Below are positions 50,364 through 63,400 of a stretch of 64,000 nt of DNA, in pieces. The notes under the pieces were generated by a model. It searched no databases, was not told the origin of the DNA, and worked only from the letters and a program-made list of their open reading frames with translations. This DNA is from Rallus limicola. Lineage: Eukaryota > Chordata > Aves > Gruiformes > Rallidae. The stretch is taken from NCBI GenBank assembly GCA_022605955.1, contig JAKCOZ010000221.1, forward strand, positions 1-64,000, in the 5' to 3' direction. The translations under genes were made by a program, and so were the position numbers. Within the stretch, counting starts at the first letter, position 1, and each line of letters starts with the position of its first letter.

Positions 50364-52541
50364 ATGCCTTTCAGGCCTAGCTTCTTTACTTTGGGAGTTA
50401 TTGCTGGACGTATAGCATGTTTTGAACTGCAGTCTGCTAGGGCTGAGAAAAGCACCGTAGGAGGTTCCAGGCATGTTCCCTCTTTCCAGGCAAAGGAAAA
50501 GGCTGAGAGCCAAAGTGACAGGGGCTGCTCGTGTGTCCTGTTAGGAGGTTTCAGGCAAGCTATGCCTTTCAGGCCTAGCTTCTTTACTTTGGGAGTTATT
50601 GCTGGACGTTTAGCATGTTTTGAACTGCAGTCTGCTAGGGCCGAGAAAAGCACCGTAGGAGGTTCCAGGCATGTTCCCTCTTTCCAGGCAAAGGAAAAGG
50701 CTGAGAGCCAAAGTGACAGTGTCTGCTCGTGTGTCCTGTTAGGAGGTTTCAGACAAGCTATGCCTTTCAGGCCTAGCTTCTTTACTTTGGGAGTTATTGC
50801 TGGACGTTTAGCATGTTTTGAACTGCAGTCTGCTAGGGCCGAGAAAAGCACCGTAGGAGGTTCCAGGCATGTTCCCTCTTTCCAGGCAAAGGAAAAGGCT
50901 GAGAGCCAAAGTGACAGGGTCTGCTCGTGTGTCCTGTTAGGAGGTTTCAGACAAGCTATGCCTTTCAGGCCTAGCTTCTTTACTTTGGGAGTTATTGCTG
51001 GACGTTTAGCATGTTTTGAACTGCAGTCTGCTAGGGCCGAGAAAAGCACCGTAGGAGGTTCCAGGCATGTTCCCTCTTTCCAGGCAAAGGAAAAGGCTGA
51101 GAGCCAAAGTGACAGGGTCTGCTCGTGTGTCCTGTTAGGAGGTTTCAGACAAGCTATGCCTTTCAGGCCTAGCTTCTTTACTTTGGGAGTTATTGCTGGA
51201 CGTTTAGCATGTTTTGAACTGCAGTCTGCTAGGGCCGAGAAAAGCACCGTAGGAGGTTCCAGGCATGTTCCCTCTTTCCAGGCAAAGGAAAAGGCTGAGA
51301 GCCAAAGTGACAGGGTCTGCTCGTGTGTCCTGTTAGGAGGTTTCAGACAAGCTATGCCTTTCAGGCCTAGCTTCTTTACTTTGGGAGTTATTGCTGGACG
51401 TTTAGCATGTTTTGAACTGCAGTCTGCTAGGGCCGAGAAAAGCACCGTAGGAGGTTCCAGGCATGTTCCCTCTTTCCAGGCAAAGGAAAAGGCTGAGAGC
51501 CAAAGTGACAGGGTCTTCTCGTGTGTCCTGTTAGGAGGTTTCAGACAAGCTATGCCTTTCAGGCCTAGCTTCTTTACTTTGGGAGTTATTGCTGGACGTT
51601 TAGCATGTTTTGAACTGCAGTCTGCTAGGGCCGAGAAAAGCACCGTAGGAGGTTCCAGGCATGTTCCCTCTTTCCAGGCAAAGGAAAAGGCTGAGAGCCA
51701 AAGTGACAGGGTCTGCTCGTGTGTCCTGTTAGGAGGTTTCAGACAAGCTATGCCTTTCAGGCCTAGCTTCTTTACTTTGGGAGTTATTGCTGGACGTTTA
51801 GCATGTTTTGAACTGCAGTCTGCTAGGGCCGAGAAAAGCACCGTAGGAGGTTCCAGGCATGTTCCCTCTTTCCAGGCAAAGGAAAAGGCTGAGAGCCAAA
51901 GAGACAGGGTCTGCTCGTGTGTCCTGTTAGGAGGTTTCAGACAAGCTATGCCTTTCAGGCCTAGCTTCTTTACTTTGGGAGTTATTGCTGGACGTTTAGC
52001 ATGTTTTGAACTGCAGTCTGCTAGGGCCGAGAAAAGCACCGTAGGAGGTTCCAGGCATGTTCCCTCTTTCCAGGCAAAGGAAAAGGCTGAGAGCCAAAGT
52101 GACAGGGGCTGCTCGTGTGTCCTGTTAGGAGGTTTCAGACAAGCTATGCCTTTCAGGCCTAGCTTCTTTACTTTGGGAGTTATTGCTGGACGTTTAGCAT
52201 GTTTTGAACTGCAGTCTGCTAGGGCCGAGAAAAGCACCGTAGGAGGTTCCAGGCATGTTCCCTCTTTCCAGGCAAAGGAAAAGGCTGAGAGCCAAAGTGA
52301 CAGGGTCTGCTCGTGTGTCCTGTTAGGAGGTTTCAGACAAGCTATGCCTTTCAGGCCTAGCTTCTTTACTTTGGGAGTTATTGCTGGACGTTTAGCATGT
52401 TTTGAACTGCAGTCTGCTAGGGCCGAGAAAAGCACCGTAGGAGGTTCCAGGCATGTTCCCTCTTTCCAGGCAAAGGAAAAGGCTGAGAGCCAAAGCGACA
52501 GGGTCTGCTCGTCTGTCCTGTTAGGAGGTTTCAGACAAGCT
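50364..52541. repeat. Right HOR unit 7 (11 monomers, mixed type)
   Basis: The order is CGTATA (50364), CAGTGTC (50562), three plain, GTCTTCTC (51354), plain, AGAGAC (51750), GGGG (51948), plain (52146), CTCGTCTG (52344). The tail AGAGAC, GGGG, plain, CTCGTCTG equals y-z-A-B of the 28-mer domain, so this unit joins right-domain and left-domain orders. Confidence 0.78.
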
Positions 52542-53130
52542 ATGCCTTTCAGGCCTAGCTTCTTTACTTTGGGAGTTATTGCTGGACGTATAGCATGTTT
52601 TGAACTGCAGTCTGCTAGGGCTGAGAAAAGCACCGTAGGAGGTTCCAGGCATGTTCCCTTTTTCCAGGCAAAGGAAAAGGCTGAGAGCCAAAGTGACAGG
52701 GGCTGCTCGTGTGTCCTGTTAGGAGGTTTCAGGCAAGCTATGCCTTTCAGGCCTAGCTTCTTTACTTTGGGAGTTATTGCTGGACGTTTAGCATGTTTTG
52801 AACTGCAGTCTGCTAGGGCCGAGAAAAGCACCGTAGGAGGTTCCAGGCATGTTCCCTCTTTCCAGGCAAAGGAAAAGGCTGAGAGCCAAAGTGACAGGGT
52901 CTGCTCGTGTGTCCTGTTAGGAGGTTTCAGACAAGCTATGCCTTTCAGGCCTAGCTTCTTTGGGAGTTATTGCTGGACGTTTAGCATGTTTTGAACTGCA
53001 GTCTGCTAGGGCCGAGAAAAGCACCGTAGGAGGTTCCAGGCATGTTCCCTCTTTCCAGGCAAAGGAAAAGGCTGAGAGCCAAAGTGACAGGGTCTGCTCG
53101 TGTGTCCTGTTAGGAGGTTTCAGACAAGCT
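52542..53130. repeat. Last CGTATA monomer and 193-bp deleted monomer
   Basis: The thirteenth and last CGTATA-type monomer (52542) has an extra private change (CCCTTTTTCC). One plain monomer follows, and then a monomer of only 193 bp beginning at 52938. No CGTATA/CTCGTCTG pair occurs in the remaining 11 kb, so this is the right boundary of that HOR family in the window. Confidence 0.85.
52958..52961 (+). other. 5-bp deletion between CTTT direct repeats
   Basis: The consensus CTTCTTTACTTTGGG is shortened to CTTCTTTGGG. The junction lies in a CTTT copy, so the loss of 5 bases (CTTTA or an equivalent) between two CTTT repeats fits replication slippage. It is the largest within-monomer indel seen and removes part of a conserved stretch. 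Confidence 0.92.
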
Positions 53131-56100
53131 ATGCCTTTCAGGCCTAGCTTCTTTACTTTGGGAGTTATTGCTGGACGTTTAGCATGTTTTGAACTGCAGT
53201 CTGCTAGGGCCGAGAAAAGCACCGTAGGAGGTTCCAGGCATGTTCCCTCTTTCCAGGCAAAGGAAAAGGCTGAGAGCCAAAGTGACAGGGGCTGCTCGTG
53301 TGTCCTGTTAGGAGGTTTCAGACAAGCTATGCCTTTCAGGCCTAGCTTCTTTACTTTGGGAGTTATTGCTGGACGTTTAGCATGTTTTGAACTGCAGTCT
53401 GCTAGGGCCGAGAAAAGCACCGTAGGAGGTTCCAGGCATGTTCCCTCTTTCCAGGCAAAGGAAAAGGCTGAGAGCCAAAGTGACAGGGTCTGCTCGTGTG
53501 TCCTGTTAGGAGGTTTCAGACAAGCTATGCCTTTCAGGCCTAGCTTCTTTACTTTGGGAGTTATTGCTGGACGTTTAGCATGTTTTGAACTGCAGTCTGC
53601 TAGGGCCGAGAAAAGCACCGTAGGAGGTTCCAGGCATGTTCCCTCTTTCCAGGCAAAGGAAAAGGCTGAGAGCCAAAGCGACAGGGTCTGCTCGTGTGTC
53701 CTGTTAGGAGGTTTCAGACAAGCTATGCCTTTCAGGCCTAGCTTCTTTACTTTGGGAGTTATTGCTGGACGTTTAGCATGTTTTGAACTGCAGTCTGCTA
53801 GGGCCGAGAAAAGCACCGTAGGAGGTTCCAGGCATGTTCCCTCTTTCCAGGCAAAGGAAAAGGCTGAGAGCCAAAGTGACAGGGTCTGCTCGTGTGTCCT
53901 GTTAGGAGGTTTCAGACAAGCTATGCCTTTCAGGCCTAGCTTCTTTACTTTGGGAGTTATTGCTGGACGTTTAGCATGTTTTGAACTGCAGTCTGCTAGG
54001 GCCGAGAAAAGCACCGTAGGAGGTTCCAGGCATGTTCCCTCTTTCCAGGCAAAGGAAAAGGCTGAGAGCCAAAGTGACAGGGTCTGCTCGTGTGTCCTGT
54101 TAGGAGGTTTCAGACAAGCTATGCCTTTCAGGCCTAGCTTCTTTACTTTGGGAGTTATTGCTGGACGTTTAGCATGTTTTGAACTGCAGTCTGCTAGGGC
54201 CGAGAAAAGCACCGTAGGAGGTTCCAGGCATGTTCCCTCTTTCCAGGCAAAGGAAAAGGCTGAGAGCCAAAGTGACAGGGTCTGCTCGTGTGTCCTGTTA
54301 GGAGGTTTCAGACAAGCTATGCCTTTCAGGCCTAGCTTCTTTACTTTGGGAGTTATTGCTGGACGTTTAGCATGTTTTGAACTGCAGTCTGCTAGGGCCG
54401 AGAAAAGCACCGTAGGAGGTTCCAGGCATGTTCCCTCTTTCCAGGCAAAGGAAAAGGCTGAGAGCCAAAGTGACAGGGTCTGCTCGTGTGTCCTGTTAGG
54501 AGGTTTCAGACAAGCTATGCCTTTCAGGCCTAGCTTCTTTACTTTGGGAGTTATTGCTGGACGTTTAGCATGTTTTGAACTGCAGTCTGCTAGGGCCGAG
54601 AAAAGCACCGTAGGAGGTTCCAGGCATGTTCCCTCTTTCCAGGCAAAGGAAAAGGCTGAGAGCCAAAGTGACAGGGGCTGCTCGTGTGTCCTGTTAGGAG
54701 GTTTCAGACAAGCTATGCCTTTCAGGCCTAGCTTCTTTACTTTGGGAGTTATTGCTGGACGTTTAGCATGTTTTGAACTGCAGTCTGCTAGGGCCGAGAA
54801 AAGCACCGTAGGAGGTTCCAGGCATGTTCCCTCTTTCCAGGCAAAGGAAAAGGCTGAGAGCCAAAGTGACAGGGTCTGCTCGTGTGTCCTGTTAGGAGGT
54901 TTCAGACAAGCTATGCCTTTCAGGCCTAGCTTCTTTACTTTGGGAGTTATTGCTGGACGTTTAGCATGTTTTGAACTGCAGTCTGCTAGGGCCGAGAAAA
55001 GCACCGTATGAGGTTACAGGCATGTTCCCTCTTTCCAGGCAAAGGAAAAGGCTGAGAGCCAAAGTGACAGGGTCTGCTCGTGTGTCCTGTTAGGAGGTTT
55101 CAGACAAGCTATGCCTTTCAGGCCTAGCTTCTTTACTTTGGGAGTTATTGCTGGACGTTTAGCATGTTTTGAACTGCAGTCTGCTAGGGCCGAGAAAAGC
55201 ACCGTAGGAGGTTCCAGGCATGTTCCCTCTTTCCAGGCAAAGGAAAAGGCTGAGAGCCAAAGTGACAGGGTCTGCTCGTGTGTCCTGTTAGGAGGTTTCA
55301 GACAAGCTATGCCTTTCAGGCCTAGCTTCTTTACTTTGGGAGTTATTGCTGGACGTTTAGCATGTTTTGAACTGCAGTCTGCTAGGGCCGAGAAAAGCAC
55401 CGTAGGAGGTTCCAGGCATGTTCCCTCTTTCCAGGCAAAGGAAAAGGCTGAGAGCCAAAGTGACAGGGTCTGCTCGTGTGTCCTGTTAGGAGGTTTCAGA
55501 CAAGCTATGCCTTTCAGGCCTAGCTTCTTTACTTTGGGAGTTATTGCTGGACGTTTAGCATGTTTTGAACTGCAGTCTGCTAGGGCCGAGAAAAGCACCG
55601 TAGGAGGTTCCAGGCATGTTCCCTCTTTCCAGGCAAAGGAAAAGGCTGAGAGCCAAAGCGACAGGGTCTGCTCGTGTGTCCTGTTAGGAGGTTTCAGACA
55701 AGCTATGCCTTTCAGGCCTAGCTTCTTTACTTTGGGAGTTATTGCTGGACGTTTAGCATGTTTTGAACTGCAGTCTGCTAGGGCCGAGAAAAGCACCGTA
55801 GGAGGTTCCAGGCATGTTCCCTCTTTCCAGGCAAAGGAAAAGGCTGAGAGCCAAAGTGACAGGGTCTGCTCGTGTGTCCTGTTAGGAGGTTTCAGACAAG
55901 CTATGCCTTTCAGGCCTAGCTTCTTTACTTTGGGAGTTATTGCTGGACGTTTAGCATGTTTTGAACTGCAGTCTGCTAGGGCCGAGAAAAGCACCGTAGG
56001 AGGTTCCAGGCATGTTCCCTCTTTCCAGGCAAAGGAAAAGGCTGAGAGCCAAAGCGACAGGGTCTGCTCGTGTGTCCTGTTAGGAGGTTTCAGACAAGCT

Positions 56101-57486
56101 ATGCCTTTCAGGCCTAGCTTCTTTACTTTGGGAGTTATTGCTGGACGTTTAGCATGTTTTGAACTGCAGTCTGCTAGGGCCGAGAAAAGCACCGTAGGAG
56201 GTTCCAGGCATGTTCCCTCTTTCCAGGCAAAGGAAAAGGCTGAGAGCCAAAGTGACAGGGTCTGCTCGTGTGTCCTGTTAGGAGGTTTCAGACAAGCTAT
56301 GCCTTTCAGGCCTAGCTTCTTTACTTTGGGAGTTATTGCTGGACGTTTAGCATGTTTTGAACTGCAGTCTGCTAGGGCCGAGAAAAGCACCGTAGGAGGT
56401 TCCAGGCATGTTCCCTCTTTCCAGGCAAAGGAAAAGGCTGAGAGCCAAAGTGACAGGGTCTGCTCGTGTGTCCTGTTAGGAGGTTTCAGACAAGCTATGC
56501 CTTTCAGGCCTAGCTTCTTTACTTTGGGAGTTATTGCTGGACGTTTAGCATGTTTTGAACTGCAGTCTGCTAGGGCCGAGAAAAGCACCGTAGGAGGTTC
56601 CAGGCATGTTCCCTCTTTCCAGGCAAAGGAAAAGGCTGAGAGCCAAAGTGACAGGGTCTGCTCGTGTGTCCTGTTAGGAGGTTTCAGACAAGCTATGCCT
56701 TTCAGGCCTAGCTTCTTTACTTTGGGAGTTATTGCTGGACGTTTAGCATGTTTTGAACTGCAGTCTGCTAGGGCCGAGAAAAGCACCGTAGGAGGTTCCA
56801 GGCATGTTCCCTCTTTCCAGGCAAAGGAAAAGGCTGAGAGCCAAAGTGACAGGGTCTGCTCGTGTGTCCTGTTAGGAGGTTTCAGACAAGCTATGCCTTT
56901 CAGGCCTAGCTTCTTTACTTTGGGAGTTATTGCTGGACGTTTAGCATGTTTTGAACTGCAGTCTGCTAGGGCCGAGAAAAGCACCGTAGGAGGTTCCAGG
57001 CATGTTCCCTCTTTCCAGGCAAAGGAAAAGGCTGAGAGCCAAAGTGACAGGGGCTGCTCGTGTGTCCTGTTAGGAGGTTTCAGACAAGCTATGCCTTTCA
57101 GGCCTAGCTTCTTTACTTTGGGAGTTATTGCTGGACGTTTAGCATGTTTTGAACTGCAGTCTGCTAGGGCCGAGAAAAGCACCGTAGGAGGTTCCAGGCA
57201 TGTTCCCTCTTTCCAGGCAAAGGAAAAGGCTGAGAGCCAAAGTGACAGGGTCTGCTCGTGTGTCCTGTTAGGAGGTTTCAGACAAGCTATGCCTTTCAGG
57301 CCTAGCTTCTTTACTTTGGGAGTTATTGCTGGACGTTTAGCATGTTTTGAACTGCAGTCTGCTAGGGCCGAGAAAAGCACCGTATGAGGTTACAGGCATG
57401 TTCCCTCTTTCCAGGCAAAGGAAAAGGCTGAGAGCCAAAGTGACAGGGTCTGCTCGTGTGTCCTGTTAGGAGGTTTCAGACAAGCT
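53131..57486. repeat. Domain with a 12-monomer (2376-bp) repeat relationship
   Basis: Nine monomers at 53329-55110 and nine at 55705-57486 share the same type order: plain, AGC, four plain, GGGG, plain, and a terminal monomer with GTATGAGGTTACAGG. The two linked changes of that terminal monomer are at 55009/55016 and again at 57385/57392, exactly 2376 bp apart, and occur nowhere else. The change creates TGA in the + frame. The monomers between the two blocks are plain except AGC at 55507. Confidence 0.8.
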
Positions 57487-60400
57487 ATGCCTTTCAGGCC
57501 TAGCTTCTTTACTTTGGGAGTTATTGCTGGACGTTTAGCATGTTTTGAACTGCAGTCTGCTAGGGCCGAGAAAAGCACCGTAGGAGGTTCCAGGCATGTT
57601 CCCTCTTTCCAGGCAAAGGAAAAGGCTGAGAGCCAAAGTGACAGGGTCTGCTCGTGTGTCCTGTTAGGAGGTTTCAGACAAGCTATGCCTTTCAGGCCTA
57701 GCTTCTTTACTTTGGGAGTTATTGCTGGACGTTTAGCATGTTTTGAACTGCAGTCTGCTAGGGCCGAGAAAAGCACCGTAGGAGGTTCCAGGCATGTTCC
57801 CTCTTTCCAGGCAAAGGAAAAGGCTGAGAGCCAAAGTGACAGGGTCTGCTCGTGTGTCCTGTTAGGAGGTTTCAGACAAGCTATGCCTTTCAGGCCTAGC
57901 TTCTTTACTTTGGGAGTTATTGCTGGACGTTTAGCATGTTTTGAACTGCAGTCTGCTAGGTCCGAGAAAAGCACCGTAGGAGGTTCCAGGCATGTTCCCT
58001 CTTTCCAGGCAAAGGAAAAGGCTGAGAGCCAAAGCGACAGGGTCTGCTCGTGTGTCCTGTTAGGAGGTTTCAGACAAGCTATGCCTTTCAGGCCTAGCTT
58101 CTTTACTTTGGGAGTTATTGCTGGACGTTTAGCATGTTTTGAACTGCAGTCTGCTAGGGCCGAGAAAAGCACCGTAGGAGGTTCCAGGCATGTTCCCTCT
58201 TTCCAGGCAAAGGAAAAGGCTGAGAGCCAAAGTGACAGGGTCTGCTCGTGTGTCCTGTTAGGAGGTTTCAGACAAGCTATGCCTTTCAGGCCTAGCTTCT
58301 TTACTTTGGGAGTTATTGCTGGACGTTTAGCATGTTTTGAACTGCAGTCTGCTAGGGCCGAGAAAAGCACCGTAGGAGGTTCCAGGCATGTTCCCTCTTT
58401 CCAGGCAAAGGAAAAGGCTGAGAGCCAAAGTGACAGGGTCTGCTCGTGTGTCCTGTTAGGAGGTTTCAGACAAGCTATGCCTTTCAGGCCTAGCTTCTTT
58501 ACTTTGGGAGTTATTGCTGGACGTTTAGCATGTTTTGAACTGCATTCTGCTAGGGCCGAGAAAAGCACCGTAGGAGGTTCCAGGCATGTTCCCTCTTTCC
58601 AGGCAAAGGAAAAGGCTGAGAGCCAAAGTGACAGGGTCTGCTCGTGTGTCCTGTTAGGAGGTTTCAGACAAGCTATGCCTTTCAGGCCTAGCTTCTTTAC
58701 TTTGGGAGTTATTGCTGGACGTTTAGCATGTTTTGAACTGCAGTCTGCTAGGGCCGAGAAAAGCACCGTAGGAGGTTCCAGGCATGTTCCCTCTTTCCAG
58801 GCAAAGGAAAAGGCTGAGAGCCAAAGCGACAGGGTCTGCTCGTGTGTCCTGTTAGGAGGTTTCAGACAAGCTATGCCTTTCAGGCCTAGCTTCTTTACTT
58901 TGGGAGTTATTGCTGGACGTTTAGCATGTTTTGAACTGCAGTCTGCTAGGGCCGAGAAAAGCACCGTAGGAGGTTCCAGGCATGTTCCCTCTTTCCAGGC
59001 AAAGGAAAAGGCTGAGAGCCAAAGTGACAGGGTCTGCTCGTGTGTCCTGTTAGGAGGTTTCAGACAAGCTATGCCTTTCAGGCCTAGCTTCTTTACTTTG
59101 GGAGTTATTGCTGGAGGTTTAGCATGTTTTGAACTGCAGTCTGCTAGGGCCGAGAAAAGCACCGTAGGAGGTTCCAGGCATGTTCCCTCTTTCCAGGCAA
59201 AGGAAAAGGCTGAGAGCCAAAGTGACAGGGTCTGCTCGTGTGTCCTCTTAGGAGGTTTCAGACAAGCTATGCCTTTCAGGCCTAGCTTCTTTACTTTGGG
59301 AGTTATTGCTGGACGTTTAGCATGTTTTGAACTGCAGTCTGCTAGGGCCGAGAAAAGCACCGTAGGAGGTTCCAGGCATGTTCCCTCTTTCCAGGCAAAG
59401 GAAAAGGCTGAGAGCCAAAGTGACAGGGTCTGCTCGTGTGTCCTGTTAGGAGGTTTCAGACAAGCTATGCCTTTCAGGCCTAGCTTCTTTACTTTGGGAG
59501 TTATTGCTGGACGTTTAGCATGTTTTGAACTGCAGTCTGCTAGGGCCGAGAAAAGCACCGTAGGAGGTTCCAGGCATGTTCCCTCTTTCCAGGCAAAGGA
59601 AAAGGCTGAGAGCCAAAGTGACAGGGTCTGCTCGGGTGTCCTGTTAGGAGGTTTCAGACAAGCCATGCCTTTCAGGCCTAGCTTCTTTACTTTGGGAGTT
59701 ATTGCTGGACGTTTAGCATGTTTTGAACTGCAGTCTGCTAGGGCCGAGAAAAGCACCGGAGGAGGTTCCAGGCATGTTCCCTCTTTCCAGGCAAAGGAAA
59801 AGGCTGAGAGCCAAAGTGACAGGGTCTGCTCGTGTGTCCTGTTAGGAGGTTTCAGACAAGCTATGCCTTTCAGGCCTAGCTTCTTTACTTTGGGAGTTAT
59901 TGCTGGACGTTTAGCATGTTTTGAACTGCAGTCTGCTAGGGCCGAGAAAAGCACCGTAGGAGGTTCCAGGCATGTTCCCTCTTTCCAGGCAAAGGAAAAG
60001 GCTGAGAGCCAAAGTGACAGGGTCTTCTCGTGTGTCCTGTTAGGAGGTTTCAGACAAGCTATGCCTTTCAGGCCTAGCTTCTTTACTTTGGGAGTTATTG
60101 CTGGACGTTTAGCATGTTTTGAACTGCAGTCTGCTAGGGCCGAGAAAAGCACCGTAGGAGGTTCCAGGCATGTTCCCTCTTTCCAGGCAAAGGAAAAAGC
60201 TGAGAGCCAAAGTGACAGGGGCTGCTCGTGTGTCCTGTTAGGAGGTTTCAGACAAGCCATGCCTTTCAGGCCTAGCTTCTTTACTTTGGGAGTTATTGCT
60301 GGACGTTTAGCATGTTTTGAACTGCAGTCTGCTAGGGCCGAGAAAAGCACCGTAGGAGGTTCCAGGCATGTTCCCTCTTTCCAGGCAAAGGAAAAGGCTG

Positions 60401-63400
60401 AGAGCCAAAGTGACAGGGTCTGCTCGGGTGTCCTGTTAGGAGGTTTCAGACAAGCTATGCCTTTCAGGCCTAGCTTCTTTACTTTGGGAGTTATTGCTGG
60501 ACGTTTAGCATGTTTTGAACTGCAGTCTGCTAGGGCCGAGAAAAGCACCGTAGGAGGTTCCAGGCATGTTCCCTCTTTCCAGGCAAAGGAAAAGGCTGAG
60601 AGCCAAAGCGACAGGGTCTGCTCGTGTGTCCTGTTAGGAGGTTTCAGACAAGCTATGCCTTTCAGGCCTAGCTTCTTTACTTTGGGAGTTATTGCTGGAC
60701 GTTTAGCATGTTTTGAACTGCAGTCTGCTAGGGCCGAGAAAAGCACCGTAGGAGGTTCCAGGCATGTTCCCTCTTTCCAGGCAAAGGAAAAGGCTGAGAG
60801 CCAAAGTGACAGGGTCTGCTCATGTGTCCTGTTAGGAGGTTTCAGACAAGCTATGCCTTTCAGGCCTAGCTTCTTTACTTTGGGAGTTATTGCTGGACGT
60901 TTAGCATGTTTTGAACTGCAGTCTGCTAGGGCCGAGAAAAGCACCGTAGGAGGTTCCAGGCATGTTCCCTCTTTCCAGGCAAAGGAAAAGGCTGAGAGCC
61001 AAAGTGACAGGGTCTGCTCGTGTGTCCTGTTAGGAGGTTTCAGACAAGCTATGCCTTTCAGGCCTAGCTTCTTTACTTTGGGAGTTATTGCTGGACGTTT
61101 AGCATGTTTTGAACTGCAGTCTGCTAGGGCCGAGAAAAGCACCGTAGGAGGTTCCAGGCATGTTCCCTCTTTCCAGGCAAAGGAAAAAGCTGAGAGCCAA
61201 AGTGACAGGGGCTGCTCGTGTGTCCTGTTAGGAGGTTTCAGACAAGCTATGCCTTTCAGGCCTAGCTTCTTTACTTTGGGAGTTATTGCTGGACGTTTAG
61301 CATGTTTTGAACTGCAGTCTGCTAGGGCCGAGAAAAGCACCGGAGGAGGTTCCAGGCATGTTCCCTCTTTCCAGGCAAAGGAAAAGGCTGAGAGCCAAAG
61401 CGACAGGGTCTGCTCGTGTGTCCTGTTAGGAGGTTTCAGACAAGCTATGCCTTTCAGGCCTAGCTTCTTTACATTGGGAGTTATTGCTGGACGTTTAGCA
61501 TGTTTTGAACTGCAGTCTGCTAGGGCCGAGAAAAGCACCGTAGGAGGTTCCAGGCATGTTCCCTCTTTCCAGGCAAAGGAAAAGGCTGAGAGCCAAAGTG
61601 ACAGGGGCTGCTCGTGTGTCCTGTTAGGAGGTTTCAGACAAGCTATGCCTTTCAGGCCTAGCTTCTTTACTTTGGGAGTTATTGCTGGACGTTTAGCATG
61701 TTTTGAACTGCAGTCTGCTAGGGCCGAGAAAAGCACCGTAGGAGGTTCCAGGCATGTTCCCTCTTTCCAGGCAAAGGAAAAGGCTGAGAGCCAAAGTGAC
61801 AGGGCCTTTCCGTGTGTCCTGTTAGGAGGTTTCAGACAAGCTATGCCTTTCAGGCCTAGCTTCTTTACTTTGGGAGTTATTGCTGGACGTTTAGCATGTT
61901 TTGAACTGCAGTCTGCTAGGGCCGAGAAAAGCACCGTAGGAGGTTCCAGGCATGTTCCCTCTTTCCAGGCAAAGGAAAAAGCTGAGAGCCAAAGTGACAG
62001 GTGCTGCTCGTGTGTCCTGTTAGGAGGTTTCAGATAAGCCATGCCTTTCAGGCCTAGCTTCTTTACTTTGGGAGTTATTGCTGGACGTTTAGCATGTTTT
62101 GAACTGCAGTCTGCTAGGGCCGAGAAAAGCACCGTAGGAGGTTCCAGGCATGTTCCCTCTTTCCAGGCAAAGGAAAAGGCTGAGAGCCAAAGTGACAGGG
62201 TCTGCTCGTGTGTCCTGTTAGGAGGTTTCAGACAAGCTATGCCTTTCAGGCCTAGCTTCTTTACTTTGGGAGTTATTGCTGGACGTTTAGCATGTTTTGA
62301 ACTGCAGTCTGCTAGGGCCGAGAAAAGCACCGTAGGAGGTTCCAGGCATGTTCCCTCTTTCCAGGCAAAGGAAAAAGCTGAGAGCCAAAGTGACAGGGGC
62401 TGCTCGTGTGTCCTGTTAGGAGGTTTCAGACAAGCCATGCCTTTCAGGCCTAGCTTCTTTACTTTGGGAGTTATTGCTGGACGTTTAGCATGTTTTGAAC
62501 TGCAGTCTGCTAGGGCCGAGAAAAGCACCGTAGGAGGTTCCAGGCATGTTCCCTCTTTCCAGGCAAAGGAAAAGGCTGAGAGCCAAAGTGACAGGGTCTG
62601 CTCGGGTGTCCTGTTAGGAGGTTTCAGACAAGCCATGCCTTTCAGGCCTAGCTTCTTTACTTTGGGAGTTATTGCTGGACGTTTAGCATGTTTTGAACTG
62701 CAGTCTGCTAGGGCCGAGAAAAGCACCGTAGGAGGTTCCAGGCATGTTCCCTCTTTCCAGGCAAAGGAAAAGGCTGAGAGCCAAAGTGACAGGGTCTGCT
62801 CGTGTGTCCTGTTAGGAGGTTTCAGACAAGCTATGCCTTTCAGGCCTAGCTTCTTTACTTTGGGAGTTATTGCTGGACGTTTAGCATGTTTTGAACTGCA
62901 GTCTGCTAGGGCCGAGAAAAGCACCGTAGGAGGTTCCAGGCATGTTCCCTCTTTCCAGGCAAAGGAAAAGGCTGAGAGCCAAAGTGACAGGGGCTGCTCG
63001 TGTGTCCTGTTAGGAGGTTTCAGACAAGCCATGCCTTTCAGGCCTAGCTTCTTTACTTTAGGAGTTATTGCTGGACGTTTAGCATGTTTTGAACTGCAGT
63101 CTGCTAGGGCCGAGAAAAGCACCGTAGGAGGTTCCAGGCATGTTCCCTCTTTCCAGGCAAAGGAAAAGGCTGAGAGCCAAAGTGACAGGGTCTGCTCGTG
63201 TGTCCTGTTAGGAGGTTTCAGACAAGCTATGCCTTTCAGGCCTAGCTTCTTTACTTTGGGAGTTATTGCTGGACGTTTAGCATGTTTTGAACTGCAGTCT
63301 GCTAGGGCCGAGAAAAGCACCGTAGGAGGTTCCAGGCATGTTCCCTCTTTCCAGGCAAAGGAAAAGGCTGAGAGCCAAAGTGACAGGGTCTTCTCGTGTG

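Noticed and set aside
72..62037. Plus-strand open frames starting at the ATG of the monomer as CDS
   Set aside because: The ATG recurs every 198 bp. Diagnostic variants are mostly non-synonymous (about 11 against 6 synonymous among the main types). Frames are broken by TAA (2991, 33073, 35647), TGA (55008, 57384) and indels. No promoter or unique N-terminus is seen.
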